Shown here: in pieces, positions 44,199 through 55,657 of the stretch | Position numbering within the stretch: position 1 is the stretch's first letter | Layout: each line of letters opens with the position of its first letter | Source: Paracamarosporium sp. OC-R06-R3 | Taxonomy: Eukaryota > Ascomycota > Dothideomycetes > Pleosporales > Didymosphaeriaceae | DNA: 64,000 nucleotides | Assembly (NCBI GenBank): GCA_019828545.1 | Contig: JACVRA010000364.1 | Location: forward strand, 248,001-312,000 | Reading direction: 5' to 3' | Position numbers and translations under genes: made by a program | The notes under the pieces: model-generated | Told to the model about the DNA's origin: nothing | Databases searched by the model: none | What the model saw: only the letters and a program-made list of their open reading frames with translations

Positions 44199-45946
44199 AT
44201 GGCTTTCTTGCCCTCCATATTCCTCTCGTTGCTTTCTCTCGCTATCGGTGTTTATTTCCTTCTCTCCACCTTGCGCAACGTAGGCCAGTTGCTGGGCAGC
44301 TACCTCCGCCGATCATCCCGCACCAGACGAGAGCTCCTGCTGGCTCGAGTTGCCAGTGAACAGCAAGCCTACGATGCGAAAGCCAAGAGCAGGGAAGACG
44401 ACGAGTGGGAAGAGGTGGAGGCTTCTATGGTAGGGAGCGCGGTGAACGGCGGCAAGGCGGACAAGGACTGGAGTGGCATCGTGGGCTTCTTCCACCCGTT
44501 CTGGTAGGCCTGCTGCACTAGGTGCCAAAGATACGGTAGCTCACATACTGGTGCACAGCAATGCAGGAGGCGGTGGGGAGCGAGTCCTCTGGGCCGCCAT
44601 CCGCGCAACCCAGAAGCGCTGGCCAGAGGCTGTTTGCGTAGTCTACACGGGCGACCACGACGTCGACAAGGCCACAATACTCAAGCGCGTTAAAGACCGC
44701 TTCAACATCCACCTCCATCCACCGACCGTGCATTTCCTCTACCTCACTACCCGCCACTACGTCCTTGCGAGCACATGGCCACGCTTCACACTTCTGGGCC
44801 AGTCAATAGGCTCCGTCCTCCTTGCCTACGATGCTTTCACGCTGCTAGTCCCAGATATCTTCGTCGACACAATGGGCTATGCCTTCTCGCTCGCCTTCTC
44901 CAACCTCCTCTTCCCATCCGTCCCAACCGGCGCATACGTCCACTATCCCACCATATCCACTGACATGCTCGACTCCCTCCATGTGGGAGGCCAAGGAGTA
45001 AACGCAGGGGCGGGTCAAGGCTACCGTGGCGTGATCAAACGCCAGTACTGGAACCTCTTTGCTGCGCTTTACAGCAAAGTCGGCAGCACCATCGACGTCG
45101 TAATGACAAACTCGACTTGGACACAGGCCCACATCAAGTCCCTGTGGAGTCCGTATCGCAATCGAAGGAACAAGACAACTGATCACGACATCGATGTCGT
45201 ATTCCCACCTGTTGCGGTGGAAGAGCTAGAAACCGAGATCGCCGTCTCGGAAGAAAGCGAGAAGCAGCGCGGCCCCTACTTGCTCTATATTGCGCAGTTC
45301 CGTCCAGAGAAGAACCACACACTCATCCTGCAAGCATTTGCCAAGTTCATCAGTTCGAATCCGAAACTGCCGTCTTACCCAGAGCAACGCCCGAAGCTGG
45401 TCCTAATAGGTTCTGTGCGCGATTCAGACGATGCGACTCGCGTGTACAATCTGAGGTTGTTAGCGCATGAGCTGCATATTAAAGATGATGTCGAATTCGT
45501 GTGTGACGCAACATGGCCGCAGATGCTGGGCTGGATGGGCAAAGCCAGTGTTGGCGTGAACGGCATGTGGAACGAGCACTTTGGCATCGGAGTTGTGGAG
45601 TACCAGGCTGCAGGTCTCATATCTGTAGTCAACGACTCCGGGGGCCCGAAGCTGGATATCGTCATTCCTATTGAAGGGCAACCTACTGGTAAGGCACTCT
45701 ACCCTTCTCTTCGATGTTCTGAAACTCCGTGATTCTAACCCCGACACAGGCTTCCACGCTTCCACGGTTGAAGAATACGCCGAAGGTTTCCGCAAGGCGT
45801 TATCATTGAACAAGGAGGAGACATTGGCGACGCGGAAGAGGGCGAGAAAGTCTGCAGAGAGATTTACAGACAGGGGCTTTGCGGAGAAGTGGTTGTTGAA
45901 TATGGATCGGTTGGTTAGGCTGCAGGTTGCTAGAGCGGATAATTAA
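44199..45946 (+). CDS. ALG11: GDP-Man:Man3GlcNAc2-PP-dolichol alpha-1,2-mannosyltransferase
   Basis: Exons 44199-44503, 44559-45688 and 45750-45946 encode 543 residues, close to the usual ALG11 length. An N-terminal membrane segment (FLPSIFLSLLSLAIGVYFLL) anchors it to the ER. The first splice creates [20 protein letters not shown], the family's hallmark loop. TGAYVHYPTISTDML, LLYIAQFRPEKNH, NEHFGIGVVEYQAAGLI and NDSGGPKLDIV mark the two GT-B halves, including the GDP-mannose site. It adds the fourth and fifth mannoses to the lipid-linked oligosaccharide on the cytosolic ER face for N-glycosylation. It is divergent from COX18. Confidence 0.96.
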
Positions 45947-46745
45947 TCGGTATACCAAATTGATGAAAGATTCAAGCAAAGGCTGGCGTGTTGTGAGTTT
46001 GAGTGTGCACTGTGCGGATGTTGTATGTGAATGCGGACTGTTCTAGAGCCGAGGAGCAGCTCAATGGGATGGTGAGATGCTAGGGCAGTTGATGTATGTA
46101 CTGGTACTGTGTGTCTAGACGAGACTGGTTCCATGTATTTTTCTCATCCCGATTTCATTCTCTACGTCCCATCAACAACCATTTGCGCCATATTCTATCC
46201 AAGCACCAGAAAGACATTCTCAAGGCGCTAGCGACGTGGTATGAATACGAAATTACTTCTTTCATAATCAGTCCCGGGCTTACAACGAAGATAGCTAGCC
46301 GATATGTTAAGCAAGGTCTATTCCAGTTGGATAAGGCATAGGATTTCAACTGGGGCTGTATGACACTGAGAGCTACTTTTACCGTCCCACCTTGAGGCAT
46401 GTCGATAGACCGAAAACGGCGCACTTGACACATAAAACCTTCAACGAGGAGCCGAGTGCTAGACTTATGATCCTTGTTCAATAATTCACCATCTGCTTCG
46501 CGTCACGAAGACGGTACTCATAGTATAGAAGCCAAGGTTCTGCAACACGATCTTTGCGCTTCCTCTTGACTCGCACCAAAGGCTTCTAGGCACAAGTCGA
46601 CATCACACGACTATTTACACACCACACACCGCAATAAAGTATTTAACTGGATTTCCTAAATTTTGAAACGACTTATTTTGCCACTGTTTGCTGTGGAGGA
46701 AAGACACAGCTTGGCAGAGGTGACCAGTGCTTCCATTTAAGCTTC
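45947..46745. other. Convergent intergenic region, 0.8 kb
   Basis: 3' flanks of ALG11 and the kinase-like gene. No supported gene; short frames only. Confidence 0.45.
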
Positions 46746-47557
46746 CTAGCTAACGAATACAAATCCCGCACCTCTCCCAGACCGGTCATCAAGCTCAGTT
46801 CGTAGACTTTGCATTTCCAGCATTCTCGAAATTTCCGTAGCATTTTCCTGAGAACGCTCAAAATCAATGAGCTTGACCCCATCGTTATTGACAAGGAAGT
46901 TGTACCGATTTACATCACCGTGTAAAAGACCGAGCTTGTGAAATCTGTCCAAAGCCATTTCGCAATCGTGCAGATCACTGATGACTGCATTCCTCCTGTC
47001 TTCCAACTTCTCAAGTAATATGCCAATCACTCGATCCCCCTCTCGAATGTGACCCAAGAATCGTGGCGCAAGTGCTGGATCCTTCTGCTGTAGTATTTGG
47101 TATGCGCGAGTTTCCCGCTCGACACGAGGGATCTCCCACTCGAATCGTGCAATCTTTGCGACTATCTTGGCCCGAAGTGGAAGCGTGTCTACTATCTTGG
47201 TAGTTGAGTCTGTCGTTCCGTGTACCACAGCCTCAAAGGTGGTGGCTGTCAGGCGTTCCGTTCTGTCTAAGTCGAGTACATCAACCTGGGTGTTATGCCA
47301 CACGTTCTGGACTTCAATTCACCTGTCTCAAGGTCTCGAGAAATGTGTGCGACAGTCCAATTGTCGTCATTGTAAGGCAGCAATGGCAAAGAGGCCAGAG
47401 GAAAGGACAGTGTATCTCTGTCGAAGGTGGCTGCTGCGATCTTAAGGTATTTGACTTTGTTTCCAATCCGGATTCGATATTCGCTCTCGCTCTCATTGTC
47501 GTCATCAACTTCCATCGACAATATGGACGGATTCATCGAAGATTGGTCCAATTGCAT
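46746..47557 (-). pseudogene. Protein kinase-like gene with a frame break
   Basis: Two overlapping minus frames look like one protein of the fungal kinase-like family often mislabelled alpha-galactosidase A. The upstream frame starts at the ATG 47557 and carries KYLKIAAATF, PLLPYNDDNW and ISRDLETGE. The downstream frame, from about 47310, carries VWHNTQVDVL, KIVAKIARFEWEIPRVERET, ILLEKLEDRR, the catalytic-loop-like LLHGDVNRYNFLV and VKLIDFE (DFE in place of DFD/DFG). The switch falls near 47305-47322, where the only GT..AG pair that keeps most of the sequence would make a 16-nt intron, too short to be real. Either a one-base frameshift (mutation or assembly error) or an unusual 47-nt intron removing a conserved segment is needed. 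Confidence 0.65.
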
Positions 47558-48808
47558 GTTGTTATATGCTTCTGAAGTTGAGGGTAATTTGCAGGTTAGG
47601 GGCTGACACGTTGACTTTAGTCGGAGCAGTGTCAAACGACAAAATACTAAACCACATAGAATTACTCAACAGGTCGAAGGGTCTACGAAGGGTCGTAACA
47701 CCTAGCGCGCTTAACGTGCTCTAAAAAAGTGGGTTTGACACGGACAGACGTTGGTATGGCACAAACGCCACCACACCACATCGCGTTATTTCAAGTGAGG
47801 AGGCCCGTGCACAACACCCACGCGCGTAAGGCTACTATTCCATGTGTGATTAGGCAACACCGACCATCGAGTAAGTTATATGCGGCTTATGCGCCAAGGC
47901 TTTAGTGAAGAAAAGAACCTGGTAGCTGTAGGCGCCTTGAACCACAACCCCAACAAGATTAACGGTCAGCAAATCCCACGACAGACTTAACGTTATGCTC
48001 AAGTGATGGTTCATTATTTGTCCATTTCCTCCTAAACACATAAGAGAAGACTAGTCGAACGGAGCGGTAATTGTGTGTGGTGGGCCTCAGCGCCTGTAGT
48101 TGACGCTTGCTTCTCATCCTCTCGACGCGTCTAGGGCAAAGGCTACTCATTTTATAAAACTACTTCTCGGGAGTCTTACAATCAACCTCAACCCTGCGAT
48201 TCAAGCCATCCGAGTTCTTCCACTATTAGCCGCACAGTAGACATAAGAGAAGTAGGTTGCCCGCCCTGCGCAATAGAAGGATACAACTAACTTGATACAG
48301 ACGAACAGAGATGTGCACGTTCTTACTTTATCCAGTACACATGTGGCTGCAGACAAGAGATGGAATTTGTTCAATGTGAGGGTCGGCGGGGCACCAACGT
48401 AAAGTGTCAACCAATCGAGAAGAGATTTGGCAAGGACTCAGTCAATTATTGCTCAAGGCATTTGGCCAAGCCAGATGCGCCAGTCAAATACTACGATCAG
48501 AATGGTAACGCAGCTTGAAGCCATCGCCAAATCTTTGTATCAATGCGGCTGGAAGAATAGCTCGGGTTCCACATTGCCCTCTGAAATTTGAACTTCGTCG
48601 CAGAAGGTGGAATATGGGATACAATGAGTATTGTACAGATTATACAACTAGTTATTATTGGTAACTATATACAGGTGTTCTTACTACCTGTTTATCAATT
48701 ACACTAGTAAACAGCGTCTAGTCCATAACCTCTGATACATCCTGAGTTGAAAAATTCGATCAAGGGGTGATATGTGGAGTTTTTTGCCATCTCAAGCGAC
48801 ATCCTTTT
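47558..48808. other. Intergenic, about 1.25 kb without supported gene
   Basis: AT-rich (notably 48600-48720), with short overlapping frames. Nothing recognisable. Confidence 0.45.
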
Positions 48809-49894
48809 TCATTCCCTATGCCTGAAATAACCGCCTTTTTGGCAGCTGTAGGGCAGCTTTGGCGGTTGCCTTGTTCCGCCATTACTACTAGTCCACAGCA
48901 GCTGGGCTTGTTCACAGTGTGTAAAATGCTCCAGAAAACTATTATGTGAATAAACAACATCGCGCTCGCGCATTTCGCCTACCCAACCTCCTGTAAAGGT
49001 AGTAATTTTCTCCTCTAGAGCAACTTGACAGCCGGCACAGGACACTCCGTTCTGAGCTTGACCAGTCCGCAAATAGAAGCTTGGCAACGCACAGCAGGCC
49101 ATGAAAGCAAGGATCCGTTGTGTGTTGAGTTGCTTGATCATAGCTTGTGACGCTTCCACTCTAGAATGCTCTTCGCGGTATACTGATAAGGCGGATGTTA
49201 TGGAAACGATAGTCACGCGACTCGAGCGTGGACGCTCATCCATAGTATATATACCCGGTAGAGTCGTGAGTTTCGTGAGCTTCCTGAGGGATTTCCTTGA
49301 TAGCTTGAGAATCCGTTTGACGGAATTCAAAGTCGCAACCCGAATCTCAGCCGAATCCTGTCTGAGGCAGCTTGAGCAGCATCGGATCCAGAGCGGCAAG
49401 TGAACAAGATTACCGTATTTGCTTTCACAGAGCGAGCAGCTCTGCGTGCAGAGAAGGCGATAGAAGTCTAGCAGTGTGACGGCTGGAGCCGATCTTGTTC
49501 GCAACAGTGCACAGAGAGTATTAATCGCATATGTGGTGACGATGCGGTATTCGTGAAGTACGGCGACTATCTGTCGTGCTCGAGTGTTGGTCTGGCGGAA
49601 GCGAAACAATGACGCAACGTCCAGTTCTAGACAGATCCTGTTGACGAGTTCGAGAGGCAGTCTGTCGAGTTCTCCAAGCGAAGCAGTTGGCTGGCTAATG
49701 ATGGGCAATGTAGACGTGAGCATGTCCGTGTGGGCGCTTGGTGAAAACCATATGACTGCGAGGTCAAAGTCCTTACGGTGATAAGCGCTGATTCGGAGAA
49801 TGGCATTCCTATCTCCTGGTTGTATCTCATAAACTGCCTGGGCGTGGAATCCAGGAATTAGCTCTCTCGACGAGTGTATAGATTGGACGCTCAT
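48809..49894 (-). CDS. F-box protein with cysteine pairs
   Basis: A single exon encodes 361 residues from the ATG at 49894; an internal ATG at 49723 would give 304 and may be the true start, since residues 1-57 look atypical. LGELDRLPLELVNRICLEL at about 67-85, then SLFRFRQTNTRARQIV, is an F-box, which links to Skp1 in SCF ubiquitin ligases. Downstream, CSLCESKYGN, RCCSSCLR and CAGCQVAL supply CxxC pairs that probably hold zinc, a layout common in Pezizomycotina F-box proteins. Targets are unknown. No intron is needed. Confidence 0.75.
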   Translation of the reverse strand: MSVQSIHSSRELIPGFHAQAVYEIQPGDRNAILRISAYHRKDFDLAVIWFSPSAHTDMLTSTLPIISQPTASLGELDRLPLELVNRICLELDVASLFRFRQTNTRARQIVAVLHEYRIVTTYAINTLCALLRTRSAPAVTLLDFYRLLCTQSCSLCESKYGNLVHLPLWIRCCSSCLRQDSAEIRVATLNSVKRILKLSRKSLRKLTKLTTLPGIYTMDERPRSSRVTIVSITSALSVYREEHSRVEASQAMIKQLNTQRILAFMACCALPSFYLRTGQAQNGVSCAGCQVALEEKITTFTGGWVGEMRERDVVYSHNSFLEHFTHCEQAQLLWTSSNGGTRQPPKLPYSCQKGGYFRHRE

Positions 49895-50679
49895 AACTTC
49901 GAGTATGGAATGGCCTAGGACCAAGTGTGAACGTTCCGTCCGGTGGAAACGTGACTAAAAAACATGCGAAGTGTCTCGCTTAGAGATGCGGCAGCTCGTG
50001 AAGCTCTGCTACATTAGCAAGAGCGGGCGGCTTTTGGACAGGTTGATAACCTAATTCTTGCTGATTGGCGACTGATATTTTGCCAAACAGGACAGCACGC
50101 GCCACCAGCCTCCCATCTTCCTACGCGAGCAGGTGCTTATCACCACGTGATTATCACTTATCAGTTGACAAGAGCTCCAAGCGTTCAGCCTCCACCGTCT
50201 CTTATTCGTCACGACAAAAACTACGACACACAGCGAGAAATCACTTTTTGGAATTCACCATCACAACGGCATCAAAGCACATCTCCCAATGGCCTCAGTG
50301 ACCTCTACAGGCTATTACATGTTCCCCTGGGAGATTCCCAGAGTCACTGAGTGACCATAAGCGAACCGACGCTAGAGCGAAATGGCGTTAGTTCAAGGTG
50401 CAATGCTAAGGGCTCACTGCTATCTTCGATAGATGAAAAGGTGTTGAGGTAACTACGATTGGAAAGCTCGGCCCAGCGAGCAGTAATTGATTTATTGCTA
50501 CATAGGAGAGATCAGATGAGCTTGGCCTATTAAATAGGCGATCAGGATCTGAAACTGTACTAGATACAAAAGAAGACATCACGTGATGAAAGATCACGTG
50601 CTCATTTCGCAACAAAAGGCCAACGAACCTTCGCAGTCCTAGACAAACAAGGCTCCCAATAGAATGTCGGCGGGCGATT
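49895..50679. other. Intergenic, 0.8 kb without supported gene
   Basis: Promoter of the F-box gene and 3' flank of the Zn2Cys6 gene. Nothing recognisable. Confidence 0.45.
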
Positions 50680-52855
50680 TCACCATCCGAGTCCTTGATC
50701 CCAATCTATCATCAACCAATTTCCCATTCCACCATACGGGCCGAACCATTCTTGTGGCTGCAGCATGGTCGGTTCCAGCGTCGGGTCAACGGTGACCTGA
50801 TTGTTCAGCGTCTGTTGTTGTACTAATAGGCCTAAATCAACACTTTGAGTTGACGGTGTGCGCAGCCCTTGAAGGATACCAGCCGTTTCAAGCTCTCGAG
50901 GCTCTCGTGATGCAATGTTCATACTTTGGGGAAGTCGTTGATGAATAGGGAGCCACATCGGACAAAGGTCAGGACCAAAATCTGAAAAGAATTGCGCAGT
51001 GGTCGCAGGGAGGCTCACGTCAGGGAACTGCCCTAACGATGGCCGCTGTATCACCTTCTCACGCACATCCATCAGGTGCTTCAAGCTTCCCACGGCGGTA
51101 GGCCATCTTTTGCCAAGATCTTCGAGTGCGCGTTTCAAAACTGCTAGATTGCTTTCAGCAATGTTGACAATCCCAGAGTAGCGGTAGCATGACAGCTGAG
51201 CCATGCCTGCTGTTAGGCAGTAGAATGTAAATATAGGACCAAGGTACTGCAGCTGATCTCGGGTCATCATGTCCGCGAATATACCTGCAATGAAAGACGA
51301 TGCTAACAATGAGGCTGTCGACGGGTTACCATCAGGCGACCGGTTAAGAATAACCACCACGGTAAAATACTGTATATGTAGCTGCCACGTTTCGATGTTG
51401 TAGTCCTTGAGCGGCCTGCCTTCTGTGGGATGACAAAGCTGTAGATGATCTGGAAGCGTCTTCAACCATCTGAAAAGGCGGTCCTCTAACGACTTTTTGT
51501 GCTCTTGCAGCCCATGCTTGCGAAGGTAGCTCTGTGTCATATCGCCTACACTTGTCAGCTGAATATTTTCTAGAAATTGTTCATAATAACCACAAGAGGT
51601 ATTGAAGACTATCAATCTTTGTATGTTCACCTCAGGCAGTAAATTATGTTCAAAGGTTTAGCACGGTGCTAGGTAGCTTACCCAATATACAAGATATGCC
51701 AACGTATGACGAGAAGACGCTGGTCTGCAGAATTGCATTGTCAAAGTCTGATGTCGATATTGGTGAGACGTCTGCAAGCTTCAGATCAATCGCTCTCGGT
51801 CTACCATGCCCTGCATTTATCAAACAGTCTCGGACAACGAGCGACCACCAGATTCTTTTCCTGAGCCCAGCATCTGGCTTGCCTGTAGGCTCTCGATGCA
51901 AACCGACTTGATACGCCAGACCGATGCAGACACGCAGCCAAAAGCAGCTAGTATCGATTGACACACTTTCCGGACCTTCAGGGTTCCACCAATGCAGAAG
52001 TAGAGTTGCTGCAATGGTGATGATAGGATCCTGCTCGGCTCCCATCCAAAAAAGCACCTTTGCTTTTTTATAGAATTCAACGGGCGGGTAATGCTTGTGC
52101 TGTGCACTGACTCGGCTTCCCGCCAGTAACATAGCATGTTGCAAGAGGAGTGAGCCTCGGTTTCCATCAATCCATTCGCGTTCAACTACCGGTGTCCAAG
52201 GATAGCAACGAATCCAGAAAGCGTCCATTAAAGAGTCACGTATGGTTGGGGGTGGCAGCTCCTCAACACGCTGAATTTTCAGAATCATAATATCGGTATC
52301 TGACAGTTTGCGAGGTATCTTATCTGGCAGTCCTGTATCATCATTCACAGGCACATCGTTACGCAAATATTCCAGACGGCCAAGGTAGCTAATATGATTT
52401 GGAGGAACAATACGGGTCGTTTCTAGCATATCCTTAGAGCCACTTTGGCTAGGCGTTGGATAACCGGGTTCCGTTGGTTGTCCAAGTAAAGGAGAATCGC
52501 CACTGAAGCTAGTGCTACCCGAAACCCGCTGTTCGATTCCATCCTCGGGCTTTGCACCCTTTATTGATCTAGTATCGATACTAGGACGAGACACAGGAAC
52601 TGTGTTTTGTATGTTGTTAGGTATTGCGGCATCCCAGCTTTGCGTTTTGGCGTGTCGCCGACTAGGTGGTGACGGTGAAAAGGTGAAGCGTCTCCGTTTC
52701 CTTTCTCGAGGAACACACTCGTAATCATCTCTTGCGCATGGTGTACAGACATCCCCAGAGACTTCGTCGATATCACAGCGCACCTTCTTTTTGTGGCAGA
52801 TGACGCAAGCCTTCAGTGTCCGGCGAGCGTGCCCATCTCTGACCCTTGGCGGCAT
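50680..52855 (-). CDS. Zn2Cys6 transcription factor with fungal-specific middle domain
   Basis: Exons 52855-51682 and 51545-50680 encode 679 residues. The binuclear cluster spans Cys17-20-27-37-40-47 (ACVICHKKKVRC, then CTPC and YEC), followed by a basic linker (RERKRRRF). The middle homology domain includes RDSLMDAFWIRCYPWTPVV, ARR-like WWSLVVRDCLINAGHGRPR and, after the splice, SYLRKHGLQEHKKSLEDRL with RWLKTLPDHLQL. It resembles the cutinase-regulator (CTF1) type of fungal activator. The 136-nt intron was chosen because it joins CILG-DMTQSYLRK as in relatives; a smaller exon within it is possible. No neighbouring gene is an obvious target. Confidence 0.88.
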
Positions 52856-53549
52856 ACTGGAAAGACACGGATCCTACACCCATCCATGGAGGGCTCTGGT
52901 CTCACTAGTATAATGTATTCACTTCTAGAGAGAAGGCTTGACAGTATCGTTGTCGCGTAATTAGAAGATGCAGGCCGCTCTTATGGCGAGTACGGCAGGC
53001 GGAGACGAGCTTTGGGGCGGGGCTTCGGAAAGCACCGACCCGCACCCTTCACGAAGGGAAAGCAAGGGCGTGACATGCAGCCTTACCAGAAGCCGAATGA
53101 GCAGGCTTTCGACTACTTCTTTCAGAGGATATGCTTGCGCCGTGCACCTTGGGATCAGACCGTGTTAACACAAATCTCGTGAACAGAACGGTACTTGTGT
53201 GCTGTCCTCCGTTCCGCCTTGACGTTCCTCGTACACATATGATACTTCTTCTCAGCCTAACACTTTATTTCGAGCATTAAATTGCCTAATGAGGAGATCA
53301 TAATTTCAGTACCTCTAGATAACGGAGTCTAGTGGTGCGTAATTCAAGAGAATGCATAAAAGAGTGCGTGGTGCGCTTACTTCCGCATTGAACTTGAGCT
53401 GGTATGTACATGGCCGAGCATGTTTCAGCGAATTCGTTCGGTGATGGAATGGAAGTGAGTGTACCGTGGCATTTACTATGTTCGGAAAGAGAAGAAAAAG
53501 TTACACGTTCGGATTATAGACTTGACTCAAAGCTATATCAAACACAACC
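52856..53549. other. Intergenic, promoter of Zn2Cys6 gene
   Basis: A 66-codon plus frame at 52968-53168 starts with ATG but resembles nothing. No supported gene. Confidence 0.4.
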
Positions 53550-54590
53550 TCAGCTGTAATATTTTCCTACTCCTCTAAGAGCTCTAATTCGATTAGCTGC
53601 CCTCTGGAGTAGTGTACGCTTCGGCGTTGCGTTTTCAACTTTCGTGCTGATCTCGCGCGCTTTCGACTGCAAATCGTGGTTCCTTTCTTGTTCTCCAATG
53701 CTCGTGTCAGATTTCACTTTCTTCTCGTTCGGGACTTTGGTTATTTTCCACTCTGCGCTATCAACCTCAACTAGAGTAGTTCTAAACCTTCGTAAGCCTC
53801 GAGCTGCCCCTAGTCGCTCGATGCCCTTCTGATTTGCCAACACCAACTTTGTCGTGCCCTCATCGCGGAACTCGCAGTTGTAATGCGTATGTCCAAATGC
53901 CCACAGTTTAACTACAGGAGACGTCCAGCAAATCTCGGTGGACAGGTCTGTGGCGAAGCATGTTGATAACGTACTGTTCCGATGCCTAGGATCAACGGCT
54001 CTTGGGTCTACAGTTGGGCTGTGGTGTGTAAGGATAGCCACTTGTCGATGAGGTTCTTTCTCTTGTATCTCCCGTACTTGGGCGTTGAGCCACTCAGTGT
54101 CTTGTTGATGTCGAAGTAGATGATCGTCCAATGTCCATCCACGAATGCCTCGCTCCTCGTTGAAGTCGGTAAGCCGCAGCTGCGCTTCGCTAGCCTGCTC
54201 GGTAGAGATCGCGCTCCATAACGTGCAGCCGAAGATGGTGGTGGAACCGTTTAGATCATAGCGATCTCGATTAAGTAATATGAAGCGGGCACCAAAATCA
54301 GACCTTGCCTCTGACTCGAAGTCGCGCAACTTTTGGACAGTCGTCTCATACGACATCTGATAAGCCTCATGGTTTCCCATGATGTAGAAGATGCGGCATC
54401 CTCTATATTGCTCCAGAACGGCTCGAAGAAACACAAAAAGAGCATTGTCCTTGACTAGGCCGACGTCTCCAAGTAAACAGAGATTGTTGGCTTGCACATC
54501 AAGCTTGAATGTTGTATATGATGGTGAGATGAGTGGAGTCTCGAGATGTAAGTCTGAGATAATTTGAAGCTGAAGCGGTAGAGTCGACAT
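53550..54590 (-). CDS. Calcineurin-like metallophosphoesterase
   Basis: A single exon encodes 346 residues. The metal-binding blocks are all present and in order: SDLHLE (12-17), GDVG (41-44), GNHE (72-75), LTHHSP and GHTHYN. The spacing fits the fungal 'Ser/Thr phosphatase-like' calcineurin superfamily members of about 300 residues rather than PP2A/PP2B enzymes. Two metals would be held by the Asp, His and Asn residues of these blocks; the physiological substrate is unknown. The C-terminal 70 residues are Lys/Glu/Arg-rich and likely disordered. No signal peptide, so probably cytosolic or nuclear. Confidence 0.92.
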   Translation of the reverse strand: MSTLPLQLQIISDLHLETPLISPSYTTFKLDVQANNLCLLGDVGLVKDNALFVFLRAVLEQYRGCRIFYIMGNHEAYQMSYETTVQKLRDFESEARSDFGARFILLNRDRYDLNGSTTIFGCTLWSAISTEQASEAQLRLTDFNEERGIRGWTLDDHLLRHQQDTEWLNAQVREIQEKEPHRQVAILTHHSPTVDPRAVDPRHRNSTLSTCFATDLSTEICWTSPVVKLWAFGHTHYNCEFRDEGTTKLVLANQKGIERLGAARGLRRFRTTLVEVDSAEWKITKVPNEKKVKSDTSIGEQERNHDLQSKAREISTKVENATPKRTLLQRAANRIRALRGVGKYYS

Positions 54591-55657
54591 GCCATGCGCT
54601 TATAAAAGTGATTTATAGAGAGGTGCGTTGTACGTTCGCGATAAGGTATCATGAGAGACTGAGCGGCAAGAGCTAGGGAGGTGCTTTCTGGAGAAGCAGG
54701 TAACAAGTGAAAGATCGACACTCTGAATAGCAGTGTTTCAGAGCCTGTATACCTTCGTGGTGTTGTCAAAAGAACTGTACATAGTTGATCATATAGAAGC
54801 AGGTAAACAAGTTGATTGTTGAGTGTAAGTGTGCCCGAGGACTCCGGTAAGCGGTGAGACCAATGTATGCCTAGTGCCTGACCAATAGGGCCAGAAGACC
54901 CCTGTCAACAGGTTTTGCGCTTCTAAAAGATCGCGAACATAGATTCATGAAGATGCCGTGCAAGACGACGACTGTTGAAAATGATTCGGAGGCTTGTGAC
55001 AGATGCTATGGCCACACTAAGCTAAGTTTAGGAGGTGTATATGATGTCATTCTCACTCCCCTCTACTACGTATGTTTGATTCGTCTGAACTATAGCCGGT
55101 GCAGGTCAAAGGTAATTCTTTTCCAATTAGAACGAATACAGTGGAAATGAAAAAAGGATTTGCGTGATCTGTGTGTCCCAGCAATGTAGAGACCCTTGGC
55201 TCGTTTTCGGAAAACCTACCCATGCTGTTCGATGAGCTCGATGACATAAGGAATGGAAGTAAACTGGCTACTTTAGCCTTCCGAATAAGACTTATGGATG
55301 TGAACCTGGTGCTATCCGACAACTGCCGCGAACACAATCCAAATGTCGAGGCTAATTTTTCAACTTCACCTTTTAGCTCACCTTGCTTCACGGGCAAATA
55401 CTTTATTCATATGTTTCGGAGAAATTTCCATAAGTCCTCCGCTTATTTTTGTGACTCAAGATAGCGGCACGAATCAATGATAGAGAAACCATCGCGGTCA
55501 GATTGCGCCTTATTTTGTTGATCCGGACGAGAAAATGCACGTAACCCCGACTCCGATTAACGCCGCAGCATCCACGTAGAAGTACACGGGAATATAAGTC
55601 ACCTCCGGAAATTCAAACCGCTCCACAATAACGAGTTCTTTATTCTAGGCTGCCAAC
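54591..55657. other. Divergent interval, about 1.1 kb without supported gene
   Basis: It separates the phosphoesterase and third SDR starts. Plus frames at 54947-55150 and 55171-55464 are short and in different frames; the first contains EACDRCYGHTKL, a faint echo of a zinc-cluster start, but lacks the other cysteines. Nothing is supported as a gene. Confidence 0.4.

Noticed and set aside
47306..47321. A 16-nt GT..AG intron in the kinase-like gene
   Set aside because: Too short for the spliceosome, and it would not bring the two frames together.
52968..53168. 66-codon plus frame divergent from the Zn2Cys6 gene
   Set aside because: Short, no homology I can recognise, and lies in the expected promoter.
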